The notes under the pieces were generated by a model. It was not told the DNA's origin, ran no database searches, and saw only the letters and a list, made by a program, of their open reading frames with translations. Shown piece after piece: positions 1 through 9,276 of a stretch of 64,000 bases of DNA. A program made the position numbers and the translations under genes. Every line of letters starts with the position of its first letter. Within the stretch, counting starts at the first letter, position 1. Source of the stretch: RPQJ01 sp963732415 (GTDB lineage Bacteria > Pseudomonadota > Gammaproteobacteria > Steroidobacterales > Steroidobacteraceae); assembly GCA_963732415.1 (NCBI GenBank), contig CAVSZK010000019.1, positions 372,001 through 436,000 of the forward strand, written 5' to 3'.

Positions 1-1492
1 TCGCAAACAGGCCGACGCCAATGTGGGCAATCGTCATGCCGACCACGCCGCGCGACAGCGACTGGCGGCGGCGCAGCCGCTGTACCGGCTCGTAGAGCGA
101 CGACAGGATGACCCATACACCGGCCGTCAGGCCCAGGCTGGTCATGAAGTGGAAGCTTCCGTAAGCCAGGACCGGCACCAGCACACCGAACGCGAGCGCC
201 GCGGAAAACAGCAGCACCAGCGGGCGCTTCATGTCCTCGAGCTTCGCTTTCTTCCATGCCGCGTGCATGCCGACTGCCAGCAGCAGCAGCAGCGGAATCA
301 TCGGGACCAGGAACACCGACTCGAAATACGGCGGGCCTACCGAGATCTTGCCCAGGTTCATCGCGTCCAGGAACAGCGGATACAGGGTGCCGATCAGGAT
401 CAGGCACGCAGCCACAAGCAGCAGCAGGTTGTTGAGCAGCAGGAAGGATTCGCGCGATACGACCCCGAATCCGCCCTTGGTGCGCAATGCCGGCCCGCGC
501 CACGCGAACAGCGCCAACGACCCGCCGATGCAGATGCTGAGGAACGCCAGGATGAACAGGCCGCGGCTCGGATCGCTTGCGAACGAATGCACCGACACCA
601 GCACGCCGGAACGCACCAGGAACGTGCCGAGCAGGCTCAGCGAGAAGGCGATGATCGCAAGCAGCAGGGTCCAGCTCTTGAAGAGCCCGCGCTTTTCGGT
701 GACCGCGAGCGAATGGATCAACGCCGTAGCGACCAGCCAGGGCATGAACGAGGCGTTCTCGACCGGGTCCCAGAACCACCAGCCGCCCCAGCCGAGTTCG
801 TAATACGCCCACCAGCTGCCGAGCGCGATGCCGATCGTGAGCAGGATCCAGGCGACCGTCACCCACGGTCGCACCCAGCGCGCCCAGGCCTCGTCGAGTC
901 GCCCTTCAAGCAAGGCCGCGACCGCGAATGCGAACGGGACCGCCATGCCGACGTAGCCCGCGTAGAGCATCGGCGGATGGAACGCCAGCGCTGGGTCCTG
1001 CAGCAGCGGGTTCAGGTCGCGACCGTCCATCGCCGCCGGAAGCAGCCGTTCGAAGGGGTTCGATGTGAGCAGGATGAACAGCTGGAAACCTATACTGACC
1101 ACGCCGAGGACGCCGAGCACGCGCGCGGCATAGCTCTCCGGGAGCTTGCGGCTGAACGCACCCACGGCGATGGACCAGGTGGAAAGCGCCAGCGCCCAGA
1201 GCAGAAGCGAACCCTCGTGGGCGCCCCATACCGCGGTTATCCGGTAGAACTTCGGCAGCGCCGTGTTCGAGTTGGAGGTGACGTACAGCACCGAGAAATC
1301 GTTGTGATAGAACGCCCAGCACAGCGCACCGAACGACATCAGGACGAACACCCACTGGCCGACGACCGCCGGCCAGGCAGCCGCCATCCAGCGCCGGTTA
1401 CCGAATGCAGCGCCAGCGATGCCAAACCACGCCTGCGCCAGTGCAAGCAGGGTGGCCACCACCAGCGCGAAAAGCCCGATTTCTACGATCAT
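1..1492 (-). CDS. ccmF: Cytochrome c-type biogenesis protein CcmF, 3' end cut by the window edge
   Basis: CcmF is the inner-membrane heme lyase subunit that transfers heme from holo-CcmE to apocytochrome c in System I maturation. The minus-strand frame opens with ATG at 1490-1492 (MIVEIGLFAL) and stays open to base 1, giving about 497 residues of a family usually near 650. It is very hydrophobic, with many membrane segments. The diagnostic tryptophan-rich WWD motif reads WGGWWFWDPVENASFMPW about 240 residues in. It starts 25 bases after the ccmE stop, so it is the last visible gene of a ccmABCDEF operon. Only the C terminus is missing. Confidence 0.96.
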   Translation of the reverse strand, partial: MIVEIGLFALVVATLLALAQAWFGIAGAAFGNRRWMAAAWPAVVGQWVFVLMSFGALCWAFYHNDFSVLYVTSNSNTALPKFYRITAVWGAHEGSLLLWALALSTWSIAVGAFSRKLPESYAARVLGVLGVVSIGFQLFILLTSNPFERLLPAAMDGRDLNPLLQDPALAFHPPMLYAGYVGMAVPFAFAVAALLEGRLDEAWARWVRPWVTVAWILLTIGIALGSWWAYYELGWGGWWFWDPVENASFMPWLVATALIHSLAVTEKRGLFKSWTLLLAIIAFSLSLLGTFLVRSGVLVSVHSFASDPSRGLFILAFLSICIGGSLALFAWRGPALRTKGGFGVVSRESFLLLNNLLLLVAACLILIGTLYPLFLDAMNLGKISVGPPYFESVFLVPMIPLLLLLAVGMHAAWKKAKLEDMKRPLVLLFSAALAFGVLVPVLAYGSFHFMTSLGLTAGVWVILSSLYEPVQRLRRRQSLSRGVVGMTIAHIGVGLFA

Positions 1493-1517
1493 TGCATTCT
1501 CCCCTGGGGCCCGGCGC

Positions 1518-1961
1518 TCAGGTGCTTTCCTGTGCCGACGCGGCGTGAGGCTTCAAGCTGTCCTTGACCTCGGGCGGCATGTAGTTCTCGTCGTGCTTCG
1601 CAAGCACTTCTTCCGCGACGAATGTGCCGTCTGCTCCCAGCTTGCCGCGCGCGATCACGCCCTGCCCCTCGCGGAACAGGTCTGGCAGTACGCCCGTGTA
1701 GCTGACCACAGTCTCTTCCGCGAAATCGGTGAGCACGAAATGAACCTGGAGGCTGCCCGGCTCGCGCTTCAGGCTGCCGTCCTCGACCAGCCCGCCGACA
1801 CGGAACGAGCGGCTCGCAGGCGCCTCTCCAGACTTGATCTGCGATGGGCTGTAGTAATAGAGCAGGTTCTTCTGGAACGCCTGCAGTGCAAAGGTCGTGG
1901 CAATACCCACGCCGACCAGGATGGCGGCCACGGTGAGCATTCGCTTTCGGCGCGGTGTCAT
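1518..1961 (-). CDS. ccmE: Cytochrome c maturation heme chaperone CcmE
   Basis: Periplasmic, membrane-anchored chaperone of 147 residues that binds heme covalently before handing it to the CcmF lyase. The N-terminal basic stretch MTPRRKRM is followed by one membrane anchor (about residues 8-28) and an OB-fold domain. The heme-binding histidine lies in AKHDENYMPPEV near the C terminus, the classic CcmE motif. A longer open frame exists upstream, but ATG at 1959-1961 is preferred because it overlaps the ccmD stop as ATGA and places the anchor correctly. Confidence 0.97.
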   Translation of the reverse strand: MTPRRKRMLTVAAILVGVGIATTFALQAFQKNLLYYYSPSQIKSGEAPASRSFRVGGLVEDGSLKREPGSLQVHFVLTDFAEETVVSYTGVLPDLFREGQGVIARGKLGADGTFVAEEVLAKHDENYMPPEVKDSLKPHAASAQEST

Positions 1962-2131
1962 ATCCGGTTCTCCTTGTTCGTCGTGGTCCGTCGCATGGCG
2001 AGGAGTTTCTGCTCGGCTTCGCTGCGGCGCGCCGAGGTCCAATTCAACACCAGCACCAGCGCAGTCAGGCCGTAGGAGGTCCAGACGAAACCGCCGTAAC
2101 CTCCCATATCAAGAAAATCACGTAAGCTCAT
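1958..2131 (-). CDS. ccmD: Heme exporter protein CcmD
   Basis: Small 57-residue single-pass membrane protein found by reading the gap between ccmC and ccmE. It begins MSLRDFLDMGGYGGFVW, has a hydrophobic segment (YGLTALVLVLNW) and then a charged tail, the usual CcmD layout. CcmD helps release holo-CcmE from the CcmABC complex. The start at 2129-2131 follows the ccmC stop by three bases, and its TGA overlaps the ccmE ATG. Confidence 0.93.
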   Translation of the reverse strand: MSLRDFLDMGGYGGFVWTSYGLTALVLVLNWTSARRSEAEQKLLAMRRTTTNKENRI

Positions 2132-2134
2132 GAT

Positions 2135-2863
2135 TTAACTAACCTCATTGAGCCAGGATGCGTTGCGTTCGCGACGCAGGATCTCGGCCCTGAGTCGTCG
2201 GCAGACCAGCCAGCCGAAATAGAGCTGGAAACCCGCCATCATGATGAACAGTGGAATCAGCATCGGCAGCGCGATCGACGGTTTATCGAACTTCGTCACG
2301 CTCGCGGCCTGGTGCAGCGTGGACCACCATTTCACCGAGTAATGGATGATTGGGACGTTGATGACGCCCACGATCGCCAGCACGGCGCTCGCGCGGTCCG
2401 CCCGCTGCGGTTCGTCGAATGACGAGCGCAGCGCCATGTAGCCGAGGTACAGGAACAGCAGGATCAGCTCCGAGGTGAGCCGCGCGTCCCAGACCCACCA
2501 GGTGCCCCACATCGGCTTGCCCCAGATAGAGCCCGTGGCCAGTGCGAGGAACGCGAACGATGCGCCGATCGGCGCAATGGCCGCGGCGGCGGCGTGAGCC
2601 AGCTTGATGCGCCAGATGAGCCCTATGGCAGCCGCAATGGCCATGACCACGTAGCCGAACATGGACATCCATGCGCTCGGCGCGTGCACGTACAGGATCC
2701 GGAAAGCGTCGCCCTGCTGGTAGTCGGCCGGCGCCTTGACCAGGCCCCACCAGGTAGCGAGCAGGATCAGTGCAAGCGCAGGCCAGCCGAACCATGGCGC
2801 CAGCCGGTCAAGCAGGCGGTATGCGTGCGGCGGCGAGCCGAACTTATGAATCCATGTCCACAT
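2135..2863 (-). CDS. ccmC: Heme exporter protein CcmC
   Basis: Six-span inner-membrane protein of 242 residues that loads heme onto CcmE. The tryptophan-rich motif WGTWWVWDARLTSELILL (about residues 119-136) is the WWD heme-handling signature, and conserved flanking histidines are present (YVHAPSAW, IIHYSVKWW). Length is normal. It sits between ccmB and ccmD in the same orientation and is presumably co-transcribed. Confidence 0.97.
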   Translation of the reverse strand: MWTWIHKFGSPPHAYRLLDRLAPWFGWPALALILLATWWGLVKAPADYQQGDAFRILYVHAPSAWMSMFGYVVMAIAAAIGLIWRIKLAHAAAAAIAPIGASFAFLALATGSIWGKPMWGTWWVWDARLTSELILLFLYLGYMALRSSFDEPQRADRASAVLAIVGVINVPIIHYSVKWWSTLHQAASVTKFDKPSIALPMLIPLFIMMAGFQLYFGWLVCRRLRAEILRRERNASWLNEVS

Positions 2864-2896
2864 GTGGGTCCTTTGACGGATACCTGTAAAGATTGT

Positions 2897-3583
2897 TCAG
2901 TTCTCGACGCTGATCTTGACCGCCGCCGACATGGCCAGCGGCCCAAGGCTCAGTACCAGGAAGAAGATCGCGGCGAGCAGCTGCAGCGGACCCGCCGGCG
3001 AATCGCCGTCCATGGTCATGGTTACTGCCCGCGAACCGAAAATCAGCAGCGGCATCGCCAGCGGCAGCACCAGCAGCGACAACAGCACACTGCCGCGACG
3101 TACGCCAACCGTCAGACCGGCGCCAATTCCGCCGAGGACGCTGAGCGTGGCGGTGCCGAGCAGCAGCGACAGCACCAGCGTGCCCCACGCCTCGTACGGC
3201 AGCCCGAGTGCCGTGCCGACAATCGGGGATATCACGACCAGCGGAAGTCCGGTCACCACCCAGTGGCCGGCGACCTTGGCAAGCAGCAGCCAGCCCAGGG
3301 GCTGGCCTGTGAGTACCCACTGTTCCATCGTGCCGTCTTCGACATCGGAACGGAATAATGATTCCAAAGCGAGCAAAGAAGACAGCAAGGCTGCGACCCA
3401 GACCACACCTCCGGCGATTTCTCGCAATTGCTGGAGATCCGGGGTTGTGGCCAGCGGAAACAGCGTCGTGACCACGACATAGAAAATGAGCGGCTGGGCG
3501 ACCTCATCCCAGCGTCGCCAGGCCAGCGTCATGTCCCGCGAGAACACCAGCCGGGCAGCAGAGGCCGTGGAGGCGCGACGCAT
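2897..3583 (-). CDS. ccmB: Heme exporter ABC permease CcmB
   Basis: Integral membrane subunit of the CcmABC transporter-like complex, 228 residues with about six hydrophobic spans and little soluble sequence. It partners the ATPase CcmA just upstream; the ccmA stop and the ccmB ATG share bases (TGATG at about 3581-3585), so the two are translationally coupled. The complex uses ATP to release holo-CcmE rather than to export heme in bulk. Confidence 0.96.
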   Translation of the reverse strand: MRRASTASAARLVFSRDMTLAWRRWDEVAQPLIFYVVVTTLFPLATTPDLQQLREIAGGVVWVAALLSSLLALESLFRSDVEDGTMEQWVLTGQPLGWLLLAKVAGHWVVTGLPLVVISPIVGTALGLPYEAWGTLVLSLLLGTATLSVLGGIGAGLTVGVRRGSVLLSLLVLPLAMPLLIFGSRAVTMTMDGDSPAGPLQLLAAIFFLVLSLGPLAMSAAVKISVEN

Positions 3584-4209
3584 CAGCTGAGCTCCAGCCG
3601 GCGCAGGCTCGGCGAATCGTCAAGCAGGCGCTGGTGCGCGGCCGCGAGCGCAAGGCCGCCGCGGCTCACGTGATCCTGGACCAGATCTTCCACCAGCGAG
3701 ACGCCGGCGGCGTCGAGGTTGGTCACCGGCTCGTCGAGCACCCACAACGAGGCTTCGGCGAGCAGCAGGCGTGCCAGCGCCAGCCGACGCTTCTGGCCCG
3801 CGGACAACGAGCGCGCCGGCAGGTCGCCGCGAGACAGGATGCCTACGCGCTCCAGCGCGCCGTCCACGTCCCTGGCGGTGAGTTCCTGGCGCAGCCCGGC
3901 CAGGAATTTCAGGTTCTCGCGCGCCGTCAGGTCCGCCTTCAGCGAATTCGGATGGCCGAGATAGGCCAGCTGCGAGTTGAACTGGTCACGCGAATCGCGC
4001 ACCGGGCGCCCGCACCAGTCAATTTCCCCGCTTTCGGCCGGCAGCAGGCCGCAGATCACCCGCAGCAGCGTCGTCTTGCCAACGCCATTGGGACCCGTAA
4101 TCTTCAGGAATTCGCCCGCACGCAGCACGAAAGACACGTCCCGCAGGATGTGCCTGTCACCACGCCACGCGTTAATCGCTCGAGCTTCGAGCACGGCCCC
4201 ATCGGGCAT
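3583..4209 (-). CDS. ccmA: Heme exporter ATP-binding protein CcmA
   Basis: ABC ATPase of 208 residues. Walker A is GPNGVGKTT, the signature is LSAGQKRRLALARLLL, and Walker B is LWVLDEP. The frame is open further upstream, but ATG at 4207-4209 (MPDGAVLEARAINAW) is chosen: it has GGAGGAT just upstream and gives the normal CcmA length. It heads the ccm operon; the 91 bases between it and the carboxylase gene should hold the promoter, although no clear hexamers stand out. Confidence 0.96.
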   Translation of the reverse strand: MPDGAVLEARAINAWRGDRHILRDVSFVLRAGEFLKITGPNGVGKTTLLRVICGLLPAESGEIDWCGRPVRDSRDQFNSQLAYLGHPNSLKADLTARENLKFLAGLRQELTARDVDGALERVGILSRGDLPARSLSAGQKRRLALARLLLAEASLWVLDEPVTNLDAAGVSLVEDLVQDHVSRGGLALAAAHQRLLDDSPSLRRLELS

Positions 4210-4300
4210 TCGATCCTCCGCAAACACACTTCGGGGCCGCCCGATTGGAACGAGTCCAGCCGGGTCACCTAAGCCGCGGCGGAGTCTAGCAAATCGGACG

Positions 4301-6307
4301 TCAGTCCTGCGCTGCGGCATGCCGCAGCGGCCCATCCCCGATTGGCTCCAGGACTACGAGTTCGACGCCCTCCTCTACGCGATCACCCGGCTTGACGGCC
4401 ACGGACAACACTGTTCCGTCCCAGGGCGCTGCCAGCGAGTGCTCCATTTTCATGGCTTCCAGCACCACCAGCACATCACCAGCCCGGACCCGGGCACCGG
4501 CCGAAGCCCTCACGTCGAGTACGTGCCCGGGCATCGGCGCCCTCAGGTGCCCCTCGTGCTCCGCCGAGGCGAAATGGGTGGCCCCGTCGTCCTCCTGGAA
4601 CTCGAAACGCAGGCACCGAAGGCGCACAACGGTCCGCGCCGGCGTGGAATCCACTTGCAGTGCGACCCTGCGTCCGTCGATCTCGCCAATAAAGTCACGA
4701 CCTGGCACCGGCGTGAGCCGCACCTCGCGGTCCTGGTCGCCCTGCCCGACGGTCCAGGCTCCATCGGCCGCGGTCCGCAGGCCGAGGCTCCGTCTGTCAT
4801 CCCCGAGGCTCAGCGCCAACCGGATTACCGGTTCGCCGTTCAAGCGGAATCCGCCCTGCGCTCTCCAGGGTGAGGCCGGCTCCCCACGGAGATCCTCCGG
4901 GGGCCCCACGCGCGCCGCGGCCGCAAGAAGCCACGCATCTTCGCGCTCGGCCGGGGTCTCACCGACCGGCTGCAGCGACTGCTCCAGCAGTCGCGTGCTG
5001 ACGTCGCCCGCCCGGACTGCGTCGGCCCCGAGAATCTCCCACAGGTAGCGCGCGTTGCAGCGCACGCCGTCCACCTCGACCTTTTCGAGCGCGAGTCGCA
5101 GCAGGTCTATCGCGCTGGCACGATCCTGGCCCCAGGCGATCACCTTGGCCATCATCGGGTCGTAATGCACGCTCACGACGTCGCCTTCGCGAACGCCGCT
5201 GTCCACGCGGACACCGGGCAGCGACTCGGGAAAGCGCAGGCGGTGCAGTCGACCGGTGGACGGCAGGAATCCCCGCTCTGGATCCTCCGCGTAGAGCCGC
5301 GCCTCGACGGCATGCCCGGTGCGGCGGATATCCTGCTGGGCAAGCGGCAACGGCTCCCCGGCCGCGACGCGAAGCTGCCACTCGACGAGGTCGAGGCCGG
5401 TGATCATCTCGGTAACCGGATGTTCGACCTGCAGCCGTGTGTTCATCTCGAGGAAATAGAACTCCCGGCCGTCGAACAGGAACTCGACCGTACCGGCGCC
5501 CTGGTATGTAACCGCCTGCGCGGCAGCCACCGCAGCCTTGCCCATTGCCTCGCGGGTGCGCTCGTCGATGCCGGGCGCCGGGGCTTCCTCGATCACTTTC
5601 TGGTGCCTGCGCTGCAGCGAGCAGTCACGCTCGAACAAGTGCACCGCAGAACCGAACGAGTCGGCAAACACCTGTATCTCGACGTGCCGTCCCTTTTCGA
5701 CGAAGCGTTCCAGCAGCACGCGTTCGTCGCCGAACGATTTCGCGGCCTCGCGCCGCGCGCCCGCCAGCGCCTCGGCGAAGTCACCGGCCTCACGCACGAT
5801 CCGCATGCCCTTGCCGCCGCCACCTGCCGTTGGCTTGATGAGCAGCGGGAAACCGAGGCGCCGTGCCTCGCGCTCGAGCCGCGCCCCGGACTGCTCGTCC
5901 TCGTCGTAGCCTGGCAGCACCGGGACACCGGCAGCCGCCATCAGCCGCCGGGCCTCGCTCTTCGAACCCATTCGCAGGATGGCGTCCTCGGGCGGGCCGA
6001 CGAACACGATGCCCGCCTCGCGGCAAGCGCGGGCGAATGCCGCGTTCTCGGAGAGAAAGCCGTAGCCGGGATGAATCGCGCTCGCGCGCGTTGCGCGCGC
6101 CGCATCGAGGATGCGACCGACATCGAGGTAGCTTTCGCGGGCCGCTGCCGGGCCCACCAGCACCGCCTCATCTGCAAGCCGTGTGTGCAACGCACCCCGG
6201 TCCGCTTCCGAATAGACCGCGATCGTGCGTACACCGAGTCGCCGTGCGGTTCGAATGACGCGGCAGGCGATCTCGCCGCGGTTGGCAATCAGCAGGCTGT
6301 CGATCAT
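4301..6307 (-). CDS. Acyl-CoA carboxylase biotin-carrying subunit, methylcrotonyl-CoA type
   Basis: Biotin-dependent carboxylase alpha subunit of 668 residues: an N-terminal biotin carboxylase (LLIANRGEIACRVIRTARRL; ATP-grasp glycine loop PTAGGGGKGM; EMNTRLQVEHPVTE) and a C-terminal biotinyl domain with the lysine in EAMKMEH. This is the LiuD/MccA/AccA1 architecture. With the beta subunit just upstream and isovaleryl-CoA dehydrogenase in the same operon, 3-methylcrotonyl-CoA in leucine breakdown is the likely substrate; other branched acyl-CoAs cannot be excluded. It starts 6 bases after the beta-subunit gene and is the last gene of the operon. Confidence 0.93.
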   Translation of the reverse strand: MIDSLLIANRGEIACRVIRTARRLGVRTIAVYSEADRGALHTRLADEAVLVGPAAARESYLDVGRILDAARATRASAIHPGYGFLSENAAFARACREAGIVFVGPPEDAILRMGSKSEARRLMAAAGVPVLPGYDEDEQSGARLEREARRLGFPLLIKPTAGGGGKGMRIVREAGDFAEALAGARREAAKSFGDERVLLERFVEKGRHVEIQVFADSFGSAVHLFERDCSLQRRHQKVIEEAPAPGIDERTREAMGKAAVAAAQAVTYQGAGTVEFLFDGREFYFLEMNTRLQVEHPVTEMITGLDLVEWQLRVAAGEPLPLAQQDIRRTGHAVEARLYAEDPERGFLPSTGRLHRLRFPESLPGVRVDSGVREGDVVSVHYDPMMAKVIAWGQDRASAIDLLRLALEKVEVDGVRCNARYLWEILGADAVRAGDVSTRLLEQSLQPVGETPAEREDAWLLAAAARVGPPEDLRGEPASPWRAQGGFRLNGEPVIRLALSLGDDRRSLGLRTAADGAWTVGQGDQDREVRLTPVPGRDFIGEIDGRRVALQVDSTPARTVVRLRCLRFEFQEDDGATHFASAEHEGHLRAPMPGHVLDVRASAGARVRAGDVLVVLEAMKMEHSLAAPWDGTVLSVAVKPGDRVEEGVELVVLEPIGDGPLRHAAAQD

Positions 6308-6313
6308 GGGTAG

Positions 6314-7921
6314 CTACATCCTGAAGATGCCGTATGGGGTCTCGCCCTCGTCCGGGCGGCAGGTCGAGGCTGCGAGCGCCAGCTTGAGCACCTCGCGAGT
6401 GTCCGTCGGATCGATCACGCCATCGTCCCAGAGCCGCGCGCTCGCGTAGTAGGGGTGCCCCTGCGTGTCGTACTGTGCCTGTATTTCCTCACGGAACGAC
6501 TTCTCCTCGGCGTCGGGCCATACTTCGCCGCGCCGCTGCATGCCTTCCCGGCGAACGATTGCGAGCACCGTCGCCGCCTGCTCGCCGCCCATGACGGAGA
6601 TGCGCGAATTCGGCCAGCTCCACAGGAAACGGCCGCCGTAGGCACGTCCGCACATCGCGTAGTTGCCGGCCCCGAACGAGCCGCCGATCACGACCGTGAA
6701 CTTCGGCACCGAGGCACAGGCCACCGCCGTAACCATCTTCGCACCGTCTCGCGCGATGCCGCCGGCCTCGTACTTGCGGCCCACCATGAAGCCGGTGATG
6801 TTCTGCAGGAACACCAGCGGCACGCGCCGACGATTGCACAGTTCCACGAAGTGCGCGCCCTTGAGCGCCGACTCGGAAAACAGCACGCCGTTGTTCGCGA
6901 TGATCCCGACCGGGTAACCACCGATGCTTGCGAAACCGCAGGCGAGCGTCGTGCCGTAGAGCGCCTTGAACTCGTCGAACTCGGACGCGTCCACGATCCG
7001 CGCAATCACCTCCCGGACGTCGTACGGATGGCGGGTGTCGCGCGGCACGACGCCGTAGAGCGTCTCCGCAGCATAGATCGGCTGCCGCTCGACTGAGGGC
7101 GGCAGACGGGAACCCGTGCGATTGAGTCTTGTGACGAGGCGGCGAGCCATCCACAGCGCGTGGGCGTCGTTGTCTGCCAGGTGATCCACCACGCCCGACT
7201 GCCGCGCGTGCACGTCGCCGCCGCCCAGTGTCTCCGCGTCTACTCGTTCGCCGGTCGCGGCCTGTACCAGCGGCGGGCCACCGAGAAAGATCGTGCCCTG
7301 CTCGCGCACGATGATCGACTCGTCGCACATCGCAGGCACGTAGGCGCCGCCGGCGGTGCACGAACCCATCACCACTGCGAGCTGCGGAATCCCGAGCGCC
7401 GACATCTGCGCCTGGTTGTAGAAGATCCGGCCGAAGTGCTCGCGGTCCGGGAACACTTCGTCCTGGCGTGGCAGGAACGCGCCGCCCGAATCCACCAGGT
7501 AGATGCACGGCAGGCGATTCTCGAGCGCCACTTCCTGCGCGCGCAGGTGCTTCCTGACGGTAATCGGGTAATAGGTGCCGCCCTTGACGGTCGCGTCGTT
7601 GGCGACGATAACGCACTCGAGACCGCTGACGCGGCCGATGCCGGCGACGATGCCACCCGAAGGGATCCAGTCGCCGTACAGCTCGTGCCCGGCGAGCTGG
7701 GCGATCTCGAGGAATGGAGAACCTGGATCGAGCAGGCGATCGACGCGGTCGCGCACGAACATCTTGTCGCGCGACTCGTGCTGGGCACGGGCCGCTGCGG
7801 AGCCGCCCTCCTTCACCTTTCCGACCAGTTCACGAAGCTCTGCAGCAAGCCGGCGGTTCACGCCTGAGTTTCCGGCAAAATCCGCCGAGGCTGGATTGAT
7901 GCGACTCTCGATCACACTCAC
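6314..7921 (-). CDS. Acyl-CoA carboxylase carboxyltransferase subunit, methylcrotonyl-CoA type
   Basis: Carboxyltransferase beta subunit, 535 residues from a GTG at 7919-7921. The two crotonase-like halves are visible: the first carries KMFVRDRVDRLLDPGSPFLE and GSCTAGGAYVPAMCDE, the second FLQNITGFMVGRKYEAGGIA and GGSFGAGNYAMCGRAY, which are MccB/LiuB-type sequences. The frame is open to 8074, but the GTG is preceded by a purine-rich AAGGGGGG and gives exactly the usual 535-residue length. It transfers carboxylate from biotin on the alpha subunit to the acyl-CoA. Confidence 0.94.
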   Translation of the reverse strand: MSVIESRINPASADFAGNSGVNRRLAAELRELVGKVKEGGSAAARAQHESRDKMFVRDRVDRLLDPGSPFLEIAQLAGHELYGDWIPSGGIVAGIGRVSGLECVIVANDATVKGGTYYPITVRKHLRAQEVALENRLPCIYLVDSGGAFLPRQDEVFPDREHFGRIFYNQAQMSALGIPQLAVVMGSCTAGGAYVPAMCDESIIVREQGTIFLGGPPLVQAATGERVDAETLGGGDVHARQSGVVDHLADNDAHALWMARRLVTRLNRTGSRLPPSVERQPIYAAETLYGVVPRDTRHPYDVREVIARIVDASEFDEFKALYGTTLACGFASIGGYPVGIIANNGVLFSESALKGAHFVELCNRRRVPLVFLQNITGFMVGRKYEAGGIARDGAKMVTAVACASVPKFTVVIGGSFGAGNYAMCGRAYGGRFLWSWPNSRISVMGGEQAATVLAIVRREGMQRRGEVWPDAEEKSFREEIQAQYDTQGHPYYASARLWDDGVIDPTDTREVLKLALAASTCRPDEGETPYGIFRM

Positions 7922-7944
7922 GTTGGTTCCCCCCTTGGCCGGGC

Positions 7945-8808
7945 TCAGCGACGGGCGGCAGCCAGTATTCGCTCGGCCTGCCGGATGTGGGGCTTGTCGA
8001 GCATGCGACCGTCCAGTGACAACACGCCGGCGTCCGGCGCGGCGCGGAATGCTTCCAGTACCCTGTCCGCCCACTCAACTTCGGCGCCCGAGGGCTGGAA
8101 CGCGGCATGGATCGGTGCGACCTGCGCCGGGTGGATCGCCATCTTCCCGGTGAATCCCTGTCGGCGCGAGTCCCGCGCGCGGGATTCGACTGCCGCAGCA
8201 TCGCGAATCTCGGTATCCACGGTGTCGATCGCCGCCACCTGCGCGGCCGCCGCCGCCAGCAGGCATGCCGTACGAGCCTGTACATACGCCGGATCGAACC
8301 CGCCCTCGGGCGACCTGTTGGACACTGCGCCCAAGTCCGCGGCCAGGTCCTCCGCACCCCAGGTGAGGCCCTGAACCCGGGACGGCAGCGTGGCGAAACT
8401 CGCTGCGTTCAACACTGCGGCTGCACTCTCGGTGATCAGCGGAATCAGGCCGACGCTGCCCAGCGGGATGCCGGCACGCGCCTCGAGCGCGGACATCCAG
8501 TGACTCGCCTCGAGCACGTCCGCGCCGCTGCGGGCCTTGGGCAGCATGATTCCATCCGGCCGCATGTCCATCACAGCGGCGAGGTCTGCGAGCGCTTCGT
8601 CCGACCCGACGGGATTTACGCGCACCCAGAGCGGAATCCCGCGCTCGGCCGAACCCAGGTAGCGCGCGATCTCCTGTCGGGCAGCAGGCCGCCGCCCGGG
8701 CACGACCGAGTCCTCCAGGTCGAAGATCACCGCATCAGCGCCGCTGGCAACGGCCTTGGCGAAACGTTCCGGGCGGTCACCCGGCACGAACAGCATCGAA
8801 CGCATCAT
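7945..8808 (-). CDS. HpcH/HpaI-family CitE-like acyl-CoA lyase
   Basis: CitE-like (beta/alpha)8 lyase of 287 residues. Recognisable blocks are RSMLFVPGDRPERFAKA, the acidic metal/CoA region DAVIFDLEDSV, LPKARSGAD, and TWGAEDLAADLGA; the C-terminal part has GFTGKMAIHPAQV. Family members cleave 3-hydroxyacyl-CoA (citramalyl-, malyl- or HMG-CoA-like) thioesters. Two ATG codons in tandem (8806-8808 and 8803-8805) overlap the upstream MaoC stop. Its place inside a leucine-type operon suggests that it does the last C-C cleavage, the job HMG-CoA lyase does in the liu operon; that is inference. Confidence 0.85.
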   Translation of the reverse strand: MMRSMLFVPGDRPERFAKAVASGADAVIFDLEDSVVPGRRPAARQEIARYLGSAERGIPLWVRVNPVGSDEALADLAAVMDMRPDGIMLPKARSGADVLEASHWMSALEARAGIPLGSVGLIPLITESAAAVLNAASFATLPSRVQGLTWGAEDLAADLGAVSNRSPEGGFDPAYVQARTACLLAAAAAQVAAIDTVDTEIRDAAAVESRARDSRRQGFTGKMAIHPAQVAPIHAAFQPSGAEVEWADRVLEAFRAAPDAGVLSLDGRMLDKPHIRQAERILAAARR

Positions 8809-9266
8809 GCCGCGGTCCTGCGCTTCATCAGCGCCGTACGCTTGCATGCCGCCACTTCCTCGTCACGCTGGTTGAAGCACCGATGTACGAAAATCACGAT
8901 GCCGGCGTCGGGCCGCGAGCGGCTGGCTCGCATCTCGTGGACCACTGTCTCGCTGCGCAGCGTATCGCCTGGAAACACCGGCTTCGGAAAGCGCACCTCG
9001 TCCCAGCCCAGGTTCGCGATGGTAGTGCCGAGCGTGGTATCCGCGACCGACACGCCGACCATCAGGCTCAGCGTGAAGCAGCTGTTCATGATTCGACTGC
9101 CGAACTCGGTGCCCTTCATGTACTCCTCGTCGAGGTGCAGGGCCGCCGGGTTGTGGGTGAGCGCACTGAACAACAGGTTGTCCGCCTCGGTGACAGTCCG
9201 GCGCAGCATGTGCTCGAAGCGCATGCCGATCGCAAATTCCTCGTAGTACAGCCCACCCATGGCCAT
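8805..9266 (-). CDS. MaoC-like acyl-CoA dehydratase/hydratase
   Basis: Hot-dog-fold protein of 153 residues. The R-hydratase active-site pattern appears as TEADNLLFSALTHNPAALHL (Asp and His), followed by GTEFGSRIMNS. Such enzymes hydrate 2-enoyl-CoAs. In this operon it most likely acts on 3-methylglutaconyl-CoA or a related enoyl-CoA, replacing the crotonase-type LiuC; the substrate is inferred from context only. It begins 10 bases after the isovaleryl-CoA dehydrogenase stop and overlaps the CitE-like gene by four bases. Confidence 0.87.
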   Translation of the reverse strand: MAMGGLYYEEFAIGMRFEHMLRRTVTEADNLLFSALTHNPAALHLDEEYMKGTEFGSRIMNSCFTLSLMVGVSVADTTLGTTIANLGWDEVRFPKPVFPGDTLRSETVVHEMRASRSRPDAGIVIFVHRCFNQRDEEVAACKRTALMKRRTAA

Positions 9267-9276
9267 GACGGTTTCC

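Noticed and set aside
23..1567. 514-residue plus-strand open frame
   Set aside because: Arg/Gln-rich composition typical of an antisense frame in GC-rich DNA; the minus strand encodes CcmF and the end of CcmE with clear motifs.
5165..6313. 382-residue plus-strand frame opposite the carboxylase alpha subunit
   Set aside because: Antisense shadow of a well-conserved biotin carboxylase; no domain or start context.
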